The notes under the pieces are model-generated. The model saw only the letters and a list, made by a program, of their open reading frames with translations. It made no database searches and was not told the DNA's origin. The position numbers were made by a program, and so were the translations under genes. From NCBI RefSeq assembly GCF_001680005.1, contig NC_033569.1, positions 372,001 to 436,000 on the forward strand: a stretch of DNA of 64,000 nucleotides, written 5' to 3'. How positions within the stretch are numbered: the first letter of the stretch is position 1; every line of letters begins with the position of its first letter. This document shows, piece after piece, positions 31,622 through 42,143 of the stretch. This DNA is from Plasmodium coatneyi. Lineage: Eukaryota > Apicomplexa > Aconoidasida > Haemosporida > Plasmodiidae.

Positions 31622-34248
31622 TTAACTAATATAAGGAACAGAATATACTGTGTTAGAGCTGTCCGCGGTAGAGTCTGCTGTTAAATTGGATGACGAACCT
31701 ATTGTTGTGGAATATTCTTCTGTAGATGTGTATTCTGTAGAGGAATCACCTGGGAATGCGTTTAAGTCATGTCTAACAAAACTTTTTTTTCTGTTACTCC
31801 TAGGGGAGGGGGTTCCGCGTATACAAGATGGTAGGAGATTATACTAAAAATTGTTAAGGAAAAGAGGAAGGAAGAAGAACGGGTGAATGGGGAGAAATAT
31901 GTACTATATATATATACACATATACGCACATATACATACCTATATATATATATAATACATATACATATATACATATATGTATATCTACATATCTACATAT
32001 ATATAGTGCACAGTGTATAGTTTATTTTCTATATTTATTTTAAATAAAATTATACATATGGGTCATTATTATTATTTATGCTATTATTTCAATTATAATT
32101 ATAATTGTCCATTATAATTGTAAGAGTCATTATGTACTTACCTTATATAAGAAAAATAGGATGGTAGGGAGACCCATTACACCAAGGATGGATGAGACAA
32201 TGTGGCCAACAGGAACCGTGGTTCCCACAGTGGACGCTGCAAGCTCGTCAGGTAGGAGCTGCGCGCTTTCCCCCATTGACTCATCCTGTCGTACTGGATC
32301 CTGCCCTGTGCGATCACCGGCTGGTCCTTCTAGGCCAAAGGGACCCTCATCGGACACAGTCAAGACTTGTGTAACCTTCTGTGACTTCCTTGGAAACTGT
32401 TCTCGTTGCTCTTCCGTTTTGTGTACGTGTGCTTGTTCATAATCTGCAGAGGTGCATGGACTTACTGTTTCTTCAATAGTTGGACGTCTCAAACCTAAAG
32501 TTGTCATTAGTTTCAGCGGTTCCGGTATTCTGATACCACTATTGAACATTTCATGGAAGCCTTGACAATAACCACTCTGAGCATTGGTACCACATTTACA
32601 ACGTTCCTCTATGTGTTCATAGGCCTTTACAGCATCCTGCAGAATTGGTCTATATACTTCCTTACAGCTCCTACTTCCACTATTCATTCTTTCCCGTATT
32701 TCCCCATAAATGTTAGTGTAATCGTATAACTGTTTCAACTGCTCAAACTCCCCCTTGGTTATACTATAGTACGTACTTTCACATACTTTCATATCCTTAA
32801 CCTCCTTTATTTTTTATATATGCCATCCATAATATTCATAAACTTCTGATTATTCTCTATTACAGCGCTTGCCACTTTGCTTCCAAACCAATAATAAAGG
32901 AAGAAGCAGTCAAATCATGGTGGCATACCGCTTTCCTTCAGTTGCTCTATACTGCACCATGCATCCATAATTTTGTTTCTTTCTTTCTGTGGAATACTAT
33001 ACTCCACGAGTGCACTTTCCAGTTCTCCTTGCACCCCCTGATATATAGCGCTGCACCCATTTGACTCAGCCCATCTGTTAAAACTGTCATATTTACTTAA
33101 AGAACCCGCAAACCCGGAGCAATTGTCCTATGAATGTAATAACCGTAATGAATGTCTTACTCTTATATGTGCATATATATTAATTTAATACATTATACAT
33201 ATAATACATTGTATTCATATTATTCTTTTACCCACTCTTCCTACCATTTTTCCTAAAATTCCCTGATTCCCTATACTTTGTGTGTACTCCCTCGCGTACT
33301 ATAATTACGCCCATGCTCGTCCCTAATCCTTTTACTATTTTTGAATGTTCATATAGATGTCCCCTATACTCTGCTATGACTACTTCTTAATAGGACACCT
33401 GATGTTCTTACTTCATCATTCAGATATTCACTCTCCTCGTTCCTCTTTTATATTATTATTATCTGTGTAAGTTATAGGGCATTATTACATTACCTTCTAT
33501 CATTCTAATTTGTTCCTTTCCCCCTTAGGTACATAACTTTCTAAAATAAACATTTTTCTTTCCAAATTGAGAATACTAAAATATATTACTCAGATATAAG
33601 AATTATTACGTACCGACCTAAAAATTATTGCTACAGCCCATTCGGATGGAGGGGCTTCTATCCATTTTTTTTTCTTGAATACTTCTACACCTTTTTTCTT
33701 ATACTTATTTCTTCATGCAAAATTTCCCATACCACTATTGCTTACACTTCTTATTGGCAATTCTATATATTACATTTTATATAGTTCGCAAATTAAAGGA
33801 TTATTTTTCACCTTACATCGTATACAGTAAGGATCTGTTTGAATTATAAAATTACCTTCCACCTTACATTTATACGTGCGCTCACACAAAACATGGTTCC
33901 TTCCTTTTTTTTATTCTTACATATGGGTGGACGTCCACTGTTAAATTCTCTTTTGCATTTTGCGCGCTTTGCGTTTTGTTGCAGTCACCATTGGCCTCCT
34001 CAAATTTACTGTAAAATTGTTCATTGGAAGGTAAATTCTTCAAACATTGGTCCTATAAATATAAATGGACAGGAGTGAAATATATAAATGCATATATCTA
34101 CATGCTCCTTTTACACACTACCACTGTATTATATATGAATCACTACTCAAGGAATAATGTATTGTATTTGTAGTAATGTATGTCCATTTTGCATAAAATA
34201 CAAACGAACACAAAAAACGTTAGTATTTTTCCTTACTTGTGGTGCCAT
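31622..34248 (-). pseudogene. kir: Decayed two-domain KIR gene
   Basis: Pieces of a KIR in the right order: exon 1 at 34237-34248 (MAPQ, donor GTAAGG); the start of a first domain at 34052 (DQCLKNLPSNEQFYSKFEEA) that decays after about 45 codons; a second domain exon from 33127 (DNCSGFAGSLSKYDSF) with TM segment at its end (32142); and a tail exon 31622-31843 (YNLLPSCIRG). The second domain has an in-frame TGA at 32915-32917 just before DCFFLYYWFGS and a frameshift near 32810 at an A run. The tail stops early (SVPYIS) without the usual terminal YxRM. The stalk, 32170-32400, is unusually GC-rich. About 700 bases between the domains show no KIR code. Confidence 0.75.
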
Positions 34249-34987
34249 TCTCCCATTTTTTTATGTGTACATATTATTCCTTTATATATGTATATTAAAA
34301 ATTTTTTTTTTTCACATATGTGCTTTCTCCCACAAGTATATATAATAAATATGTGTAAAAAATATTATCTGTTCAATAAAAAACTACAAAAGGAAAATGC
34401 ACGTTGAATTTTAATTTTTTTTTTTGTCAAAATGCATATACTATTCAACCTCTAACGGGGTGGGATGATAAAAAATTATACATATTTATCAAACAATCAT
34501 ACATATAATTAATATAAGAACGGGAACGTACAAACCGAAAATATAGGAATAATAAAAAGGAGTCAAATTTCCTCTGCACCACGCATATGTGTATTTCATT
34601 TTTTCACTGCGCATATGTTCGGTGTGAATATTCTTTCTCATTATTATTCACATATTATTCTTACTATTCATATAGATATACCTTCCTTTAACGAAAATTC
34701 CAGGAAATAATATTAATTCATGTTTCATTATTATTACCAGAACTCATTGAAAATTGTGAACAGGTACTCTATAATTCAAATAAAAAAAAGGAGCACACTC
34801 TTCCTCCTTCCCATTAACCTAAAATTTAATTTGCACACATTCATTTGTATTCCAAGGATAATGCGTAGAACTAAAAAATAAATGCAAAAAAAAGTATAAT
34901 GTAAGATATTCCATACACCATACGTTTAAGGAAAAATATGTGTACCTTCATAAGAATAATACCCTCTCCGTTACACAACCCTCCCCC

Positions 34988-35070
34988 TCTCCTTCCTCAA
35001 ATTCATAATCGCTGCAGAATAATAGATCCCCTCTCCTTCCTCAAATTCATAATCGCTGCAGAATAATAAA
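34988..35070 (+). repeat. Two direct copies of a 42-bp unit
   Basis: CCCTCTCCTTCCTCAAATTC followed by ATAATCGCTGCAGAATAATA occurs twice in a row with one or two differences. Confidence 0.85.
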
Positions 35071-35154
35071 TCCCCCTACCCTTCTTCCCAATTCCACCTT
35101 CCTTCATAAGTATACTGTAACTTATTCATATATGGAATATACGTTACACCAGGA

Positions 35155-35600
35155 TTTAGGGTTCAGGGTTTAGGTTTTAGGGTTCAGGGTTTAGGTTTAG
35201 GGTTCAGGGTTTAGGTTTTAGGGTTCAGGGTTTAGGTTTTAGGGTTCAGGGTTTAGGTTTTAGGGTTCAAGGTTTAGGTTTTTTGGTTCAGTGTTCAGTG
35301 TTTAGGATTAAGTGTTCAGGATGTAGGATTCAGGATTCAGTATTAAGGGTTCAGGTTTCAAGTTTTAGGGAGTAGATTTTAGGTTTCAGGGTTCTGGATT
35401 TAGCGTACAGAGTTAAATTTTTCGGGTTTAGGGTTCAGGATTTAAGCTTTAGATTTCAGGGTTTAAGGTTCCACTTTTAAGTTTTACAGTTCAGGATTTA
35501 GGGTTTTGGGTTCAGGTTTTAGAATTTAGAATTAACAGTTAAGGGTTCAGTTTTCTGGGTTTAGGATGTAGAGTTTTAAGTTTCAGGTTTAAGGCAGATG
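35155..35600 (+). repeat. Interstitial telomere-type repeat, G-rich only
   Basis: The first 130 bases are regular GGGTTCAGGGTTTAGGTTTTA units, then the array degenerates. G-rich on the plus strand. Unlike the arrays at 20.8 and 55.5 kb it has no C-rich partner arm. Confidence 0.9.
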
Positions 35601-35639
35601 GGTTTAGAAGGGAAGGTTGTAATGGTAAGAGAGTGAAGG

Positions 35640-35990
35640 ATTAGGGGTGTAGGGGTACCGAAATGGAGGGTCTATAATGTAAGAAGGATGCCTCTAAGGA
35701 GGAGGAAAGGAGGCGTCTAAGGTGGAGGGAAGGAGGGTCGTGTTAGGGGTGGTGGCAAGATGGAGGGAAGGGTTGTTAGTGTGGTGTTGTTGTGGTGTCG
35801 AAGTGTTGTTACGGGTGGTAGGTGGGATGGTCGCAGGAAGGACGGTTTGTTAGGGGTGGTGGATGGAAGGTTGTCAGGGGTGTTGGTAGGTGGGTTGCTA
35901 GTGTCGGTAGCTGAAAAGAAGGTTCTTAGGGTGGTGATAGGTGGAAGGAAGGTCGCTCCCTTTAGGGAGGTATACACCCAAAGGGTATAT

Positions 35991-36021
<31 letters not shown>

Positions 36022-36440
36022 TAGGTAAAAAAAAAGAAAAAGTAACTGTGTAAAGAATAGGAAGGTTTAAGGTGTAAAGAAAGAAGGTGTGAAGAAGGAA
36101 GGAGTAAAAAAGGAAGATTTAAAAAGAAAAGAAGACTAAAGGAAAGGTGTAAAAAAAGAAGGTTTAAGGAAGAAAAAAAGAAGAAGAAAAGTTGTAAAGA
36201 TAGAAGTTTTTAGGTATAAGGAGGAGGGTTTTAGGAAGAAAAAACAAAGAAAAGGTGCAAAGAAGGAAGGTTTAAGAAGAAAAGGAAGGAAGGGAGGAAA
36301 GTGTGCAGGAAGGTGCACTTAGGGCTAGTATATGGGGTGGAAGGAAGGAGGTGTTAGATTGATATGGGGTGGAAGGAAGGAGGTGTTAGATTGATATGGG
36401 GTGGAAGGTGATAAGTGTGCAGGGGGGGGTGCACTTAGGG
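35640..36440 (+). repeat. Purine-rich minisatellites
   Basis: Irregular GGAAGGAGGGTCTAAGG/GGTGGTAGGTGG units (35640-35960), poly-A (35990-36017), GGAAGGTTTAAGGAAG units (36060-36300) and about three copies of GATATGGGGTGGAAGGAAGG (36330-36415). Same repeat family as the KIR introns, here on the 5' side of the SICA/KIR hybrid. Confidence 0.7.
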
Positions 36441-36729
36441 GGGTTTAGAGTTTAGGTTTTAGGGTTTTAGGGCGATAGAAGAATAAAATAAAAGGAAAAA
36501 AAAAAAAAAAAAAGAAAGGACTATAAGAAGGAAGAATAAAATTAATATAAAGAGAAATAAAGGAAGAAAAACAATAGAAAGGAAAAGAAATATATATTTT
36601 CGGAATAAAGGAAGAAGGAATGTATGTATGTACGTTCGTTTTGTACACATAATGCTTAGTGAAATACTACTTTTATATGATAAGTAATCCAAATTATTGA
36701 ATAAATAATGGTAAAAGAGGGGAAAAGAA

Positions 36730-39700
36730 ATGGTTCCATCAAATAATAAATTCGACGATTTGAAGGAGAAATGGTTGAAGGAGAAGGAATCTAGGTGGAG
36801 GAGTCCAGGTGTGAGGAAGGTACATTAATATTGTGTGAGTTATATATAGAATAGGAGTATGTCATTTTCGCGGATTACTGTATTTCATTTTAATTATAAT
36901 GAATACCTAATGCACAATGAACATGCATGAATATACTATTCTAATTTGCAGACACAACTAGCTGCGGCAATAGTCACTTGGGTGAAAAAAATTCTTAGAG
37001 GAGTGAACAGTGGTGATGACTCCACTGCTAAACAACTATGCCAAACAATGAAGGAGGAAGGGAAAATAAGTACGCACGACGAGAAGGAAGTGTGTGAGTT
37101 CATTATAAGGAACTTATGGAATATAAAAACAAAAAGTACGGTTCGATGTGAAGACAAAAATGCTGATGAGTTAATGAAAGATTATGTGTATTGTACAATA
37201 ATGAATTTGTGGTCCACTTTATACTTATTGAAACATTGTGATAAGAAGGATGTTATTCATAATGCATTTGGTAAAATGAAGGAAGTGGGCAATGCACTTG
37301 GCACCATGGGAGGTTCAGACCAAGGATTGGGCACAGAAGATAAGTGTAAAGGATGTGTTTATGGGCAGTTGGAACCTATGATAATATTGGGGAAAAGAGA
37401 TATGTTAGGATATATCTATAATACTATGGAAGGGAACACGCAAATTATGAAATTAATAAATAAAGACCCAAAACCGCAGGAAGAATGTAAAGAACAGAAG
37501 AATCCTCTATTACAATTAGGTCTCCAGAATAGTACTAATACTGGCACCATGAGTTCAGGTCAAACAGCTCCAAAAACAGCAGTGAATGATCACCAACATC
37601 AACAATCAAATCAACAAAATTCGCAGGAAGCAGGAGTTGGTACGCCTCGTACACGTCGTGCACGTAGTGCAGAACATGGAACTAGCAGAGGTCCTGAAGG
37701 GGATAGAGACATTATAGTACGTATCGGTCAAGCACCCGGAATGAGCGTAACATATGCTCCAAGTAACGGGTACGATTACCATTACTTATATATGTATATA
37801 TACATATATACCTATATATATATATATGTATATATATGTATGTACATAAATATATGTGTATATATATATGCTTTTTAAAAAAGTAGTTGTACGGAAAAAA
37901 AAAAACAAGTATTTTCTCTGATCTTTTTTTTTCCGTCCTTCCTGTAGGTCAAATGCAAGTGGTCCTGATTTACTTCTGCACTTCAGTACAGGGCAACAAC
38001 CCCAATCGCCACCAACTGCTACAGGTAGTGGTACCAGCAACACTTGTACCGGTGAATTACAGCAACGCTTAAAGGAAGTAACAGATAAATGGTTTCAAAA
38101 AGGGAATAAGGACAAAACAAATGAGCAGGACATGGTAAGGACTACTATTAATCCCTGTATTTTAGGGTACTTCCCTGGGGTAGGATGTCTTATTTATATG
38201 TGAACAAAGATTGCACTAAACTTGGTTTTAGGTGAACACGGAGTGTACATATATATTCCATCTTTACCCTCTATGTGCAGAAGGCCTTTTGGGATGACAT
38301 AGAAAAAGTGATAAAAAAATTAGCTAAGGCTCTAACAGATAATGGAGGAGCAAACAATAATCTGTGCAACAATACAGCTGGTCGGCAAGGTGGTCCACTT
38401 ACTGATAGCGAAAAGACGGCATGTAATAACATTGCTAAAGGGTTAAAAGGCATATACAATATTAAGCTGGAGAAGAAGCCAGGGGAGCAGGAAAACCCTG
38501 AAGAAAATCAAAAATTTGAGCAGGCGGTAGCCTGCCTCATGTTAAATGTGTACGCTCAGGAAATAAAGGACAAGTGTCCCATCATGGGAAAAACTGTTGA
38601 ACGAGCTTTTACTGCCCACAAGGATCTTCACACAACTGCATGCGCAGATACGAAAAATAATTGTGAACAGTGCAAGTGGGACGATTGTTCAACTTATACT
38701 GTTGCGACGGACGACCTACGGAAAAAAGTGAAGGACATGCTCCTGGGGAATAAGGACATAAAAAAAACTATATCTACTATAAGTGATTCATGTAAGCAAA
38801 GTAGTACAACATCACACTAAAAACACCATCCCTAACAACCCACCTACCACCCCTAACACAACCTTCCAATCCTAACAACCCTTCCAACCCTAACAACCTT
38901 CCTTCCACCAACCACCCTAACAAACATCCCTACCACCTACCACCTAACAACCTACCTACCACCACCCTAACAACGTTCCTCTTCCTTTCACCGTACCACC
39001 TAACAACCCACTTTATCACCTAACAATCGTCCTTTGCGCTCTTTACAGTCACTATTAAGGAATGGTTCACACATTTTTCGAAGGAAGTAACTGATGATGA
39101 CAAAAGGAAGTATGAAGAATTGGACGCTCTACTATACTTGTGTGAAAATTTGGATGGAATTCCTGGTGATGATATGGAAAAGTATAAGGGTTTCTGTAAA
39201 ATTATGATAAGGAACATACTATTGACGACAGCTGTTGAAAAGAAATATGAAGACAAAAACCAGACTAAGTTGAAGGGAGAAACACCATGTGAAAAGATCA
39301 TAAGGGGAATTCCTGTATGTGATTTATTAAAAATATGGATGTGGTATATGAAATGGTTCTGCGTATCGGATGCAGTTATAGAACGTGCCCTTCACGCTGT
39401 GAATGAAGTAAGGAAAGGATTTAAAGTAAGTGGGAAGTATACGGAATGTGCTTATGATGATGCACTAAGAATTGCGTATACGCGACGGACGAATGATCCA
39501 AATGACCCGTACTACATATTTGACACAAGTGCGTTGCATACTATGATGCAAGAAGCAAGTAAAGCGAAAGGATGGTGCACAAAGGCGCCTGCGGATTCAG
39601 CCGCTGGACGGGCGGGTCGAGGATCGCCTGATCGAACCGTCCCCGGTGATGGAGACACACAGAAATTCAATGAAATTGTTAAGGACGTTAAGGAAGAATT

Positions 39701-40922
39701 AGAAAAAGAGGAAGAAGAAGAAGAAGAAGAGCAGGACGAGGAAGAAGAAGATGAAGAAGAGGAAGAAGAAGATGAAGGAGAGGAAGAAGAAGGGGCACTG
39801 CAAGATGCAGCAATTATACAGAATACACAGATTCAGACAGAGACAGGGGTAAGGACAGAAGCCCTTGTCGCAGCTGCACCAAAAAACGGTAAGGGAAGTA
39901 TAATCAGAAGTATTAATATGGGGGGGGCAAAGGGACGCGAACATACACAAAATGAACAACTCAAAAGAAGAAGCACCTGCACCCATGAGGTGCACCCAGC
40001 TAACAACCTTCCTTCCATCCACCCCATCCTAGGAGCGCTACCATCCTAGGATGGTAATATTTTCTCCATTATATTTTACACACATTCCTTATTACCCGCT
40101 TCTTTCTTTCAATAGGTGTTACTACTGGGGTTGGAGTTGCTCCAGCCGCAGAAGGAAGTGGTGAAAGGGGTGAACCTGGTCCAGGAAGTGATTCAAGAGA
40201 AGGAGGAGGAGAAACAACACAACTCGCCGCTACTGAAGCCCAGACAACACCTCTAGCAGCAACGGAAACCTTAACAACACAAATGCCGCAAGAAACAATA
40301 CCTAAAGTAGATGGGACGCATTCATCACTTTCCACTTTTATCCCTACCGCTGTTGCAGCAATAGCACTTCCATTATTCGCCTTTCTTCTATATAAAGTAC
40401 AATTACAGTTAGAAGTATACATTATATTATTTTCCAATACATACTTGTACATAACATAAATGTAGGATAAGCTGCTTAATACATATATTTTACATCTATT
40501 CCCATTTCTTTTTTCTCCATTCTTAGTATACCAATTTATTCTCTGGAATACGTAAAAACACCCTCTCCGGAAAAAGAAGAAAGAAAAGATCTCTAGAACG
40601 TAATTTGAATATAGAAACGGACGACGACGATTCTATAGAATATTCCCCCGAATATTCAACAGCAGGAGGCTCCACATTAGACGACTCAACATACGGTTCG
40701 ACGTACGACCCAACATTAGAAGACTCAAGGGACGATTCAGCAGCATATAATTCAGCGCACACATTCACAGAGTACTCGAGGGATGAGTCAACAGTAGCGG
40801 ATTATATTGACGAAGATTCTACCCTATATGGTCGGCCAACATCACCATCTCGAAGAAGAGGACGAACAAATAATAGAAGACCAGGAAACAGGGGCAGGAA
40901 TATTAGTTATCAACGTATGTAA
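36730..40922 (+). CDS. SICA-type ectodomain fused to KIR-type TM and tail (hybrid variant antigen)
   Basis: Seven exons that join without frame conflict, 1040 aa: 36730-36819, 36952-37769, 37948-38134, 38281-38791, 39049-39888, 40116-40396, 40527-40922. Exon 1 (MVPSNNKFDDLKEKWLKEKE) and exons 2-5 have the SICAvar pattern: CEFIIRNLWNIKTK, CTIMNLWSTLYLLKHC; then in exon 4 TACNNIAKGLKGIYNIK, ACLMLNVYAQEIKDKCPIMG, NCEQCKWDDCSTY and DLRKKVKDML; exon 5 starts FTIKEWFTHFSKEV and ends in a Glu-rich run. Exon 6 is a stalk plus TM (PTAVAAIALPLFAFLLYK) and exon 7 is a KIR tail (YTNLFSGIRKNTLSGKRRKK to ISYQRM). The LLYK/YT splice site is the one used by KIR genes. No SICAvar-type last exon is present. 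Confidence 0.8.
38825..39030 (-). repeat. Intronic CCACCTAACAACC minisatellite
   Basis: C-rich units on the plus strand between SICA-type exons 4 and 5 of the hybrid gene. The same repeat family lies in KIR introns, so both gene families carry it. Confidence 0.8.
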
Positions 40923-41291
40923 AATACATCACAACACACATTGTGTGTGGAATGTGTGTATGTGTAGAACAACATACACACATTTGCATAAATATATATG
41001 TGTAGAACACATATACATTTGTGTAAAATGTAATGCTCTCACCACAAAAAAAACACATACATGTGGGAAGAGTATTAAATTCGCTGCATTCCATGCATTA
41101 CCAAAAACAGTCTCTTATCTACTTGTACAGTCCTAGATGTGGAACCTGTGCAAATCTAATACCCAGGAAATGTAAATACATGTTATCTATTATTTCTCCT
41201 CCTTGATAGGTATATATATAATGAGGACGCCAAAATATTCTTCCTTATGGTGAAGAAATACTCCTATAGACAGAAATAATGAGGGGAACAT
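40923..41291. other. Convergent 3' spacer
   Basis: Between the hybrid gene (+) and a conserved-looking gene (-). ACACAC/GTGTGT-rich stretches at 40935-41020; no gene seen. Confidence 0.4.
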
Positions 41292-42143
41292 CTAAAAGGC
41301 GGTGTAATACCTGTCCTTAATTTGATCCACGAAATTGTTGTCCACTTTTCTGAGCGAGACGTACGGCTTGAAAATCTCTGTGTATTTTAGCAAATTCTTC
41401 TGCGTCATATCGGCGTATTTGTTATCATCTAAATAGGACTTTATTTGAACAAGTTCCCTGTCGTGAAAAAGTGGATGGAGAGAATTCTCATCCTTGTAAT
41501 GTCGCATGACCAGTATGGCTATGTGATCGCTGTTTCCATATTTACTGTGAAAAATACATGCTTGTGTAAAATTTCTATGACTCAATTTGAAATTTAGTGA
41601 CTTCATTATTTGCCTGTAACTATCGTGAACAATATACTCAGACACAATTTTAGCATCCACTTTATTTTTTTCCGGGGTTTTGGAAATGGCTGCTTACTCA
41701 TATTTTCGTAGTAGGCAAATATTTTTTAACTGACATGGCTGTAAATATTTCCTAAACAGAAAATCTCTGTCTTGCGATTGTGGTGTTAATATATTCAATT
41801 CTTCTTTCACCTCATTTTTGAAATAATCATCAATCCACTTATAATCGTTATTAACATCAGATGCTTTGTTTATTATATTTATAAACGTTTCATATTTGGG
41901 ATCTTCTTCTAAGGGAATTTGATTGTCTGACATGTAGAGGCTACTTAAGGAATATTCTGTATATTTGAAAAAGTTTTCTTTTCCTAATTTCTTCCCTATA
42001 TCATCATTGAACAAGTTAGATCCGTCCTGATTCATAAAATGTGGGATGTCCTCCTCATTCGTGCCGTTATCATCATGCCCTCTGTGTTTTCTCTTCCCAT
42101 CCGATACAAAATCCTCCAATATTTGTGCGAAGTTCTTATTCAT
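41292..42143 (-). CDS. Conserved-looking protein of unknown function, two exons
   Basis: I do not recognise the family. The 5' part (MNKNFAQILEDFVSDGKRKH) is acidic and Asn-rich; the 3' part (NSDHIAILVMRHYKDENSLH, QIKSYLDDNKYADMTQKNLL) looks like a folded domain. The reading frame is continuous except for a TAA at 41694-41696. An 84-base intron (donor GTAAGC at 41697, acceptor GTTACAG ending 41614) removes the stop and keeps frame, giving 255 aa (exons 41698-42143 and 41292-41613). The alternative is a real stop and a pseudogene. Composition and lack of Cys pattern separate it from KIR and SICA genes; it is a single non-antigen gene between two arrays. Confidence 0.6.

Larger units (their letters stand above)
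34249..36729. other. Intergenic with telomere-type and purine-rich repeats
   Basis: Divergent space between the decayed KIR (-) and the SICA/KIR hybrid (+). Holds a 42-base tandem duplication (34988-35070), the telomere-type array at 35.15-35.6 kb and purine-rich repeats to 36.5 kb. No gene seen. Confidence 0.5.

Noticed and set aside
33600..33720. Minus-strand stretch reading KKKWIEAPPSEWAVAIIFR
   Set aside because: Too short and not alignable with KIR domains; probably chance within the decayed KIR region.
36136..36692. Pro/Leu/Phe-rich minus-strand frames
   Set aside because: Translations of purine-rich repeats; no independent support.
39699..40022. Minus-strand Phe-rich open frame opposite the SICA/KIR hybrid
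   Set aside because: Shadow of the Glu-rich coding run on the plus strand.
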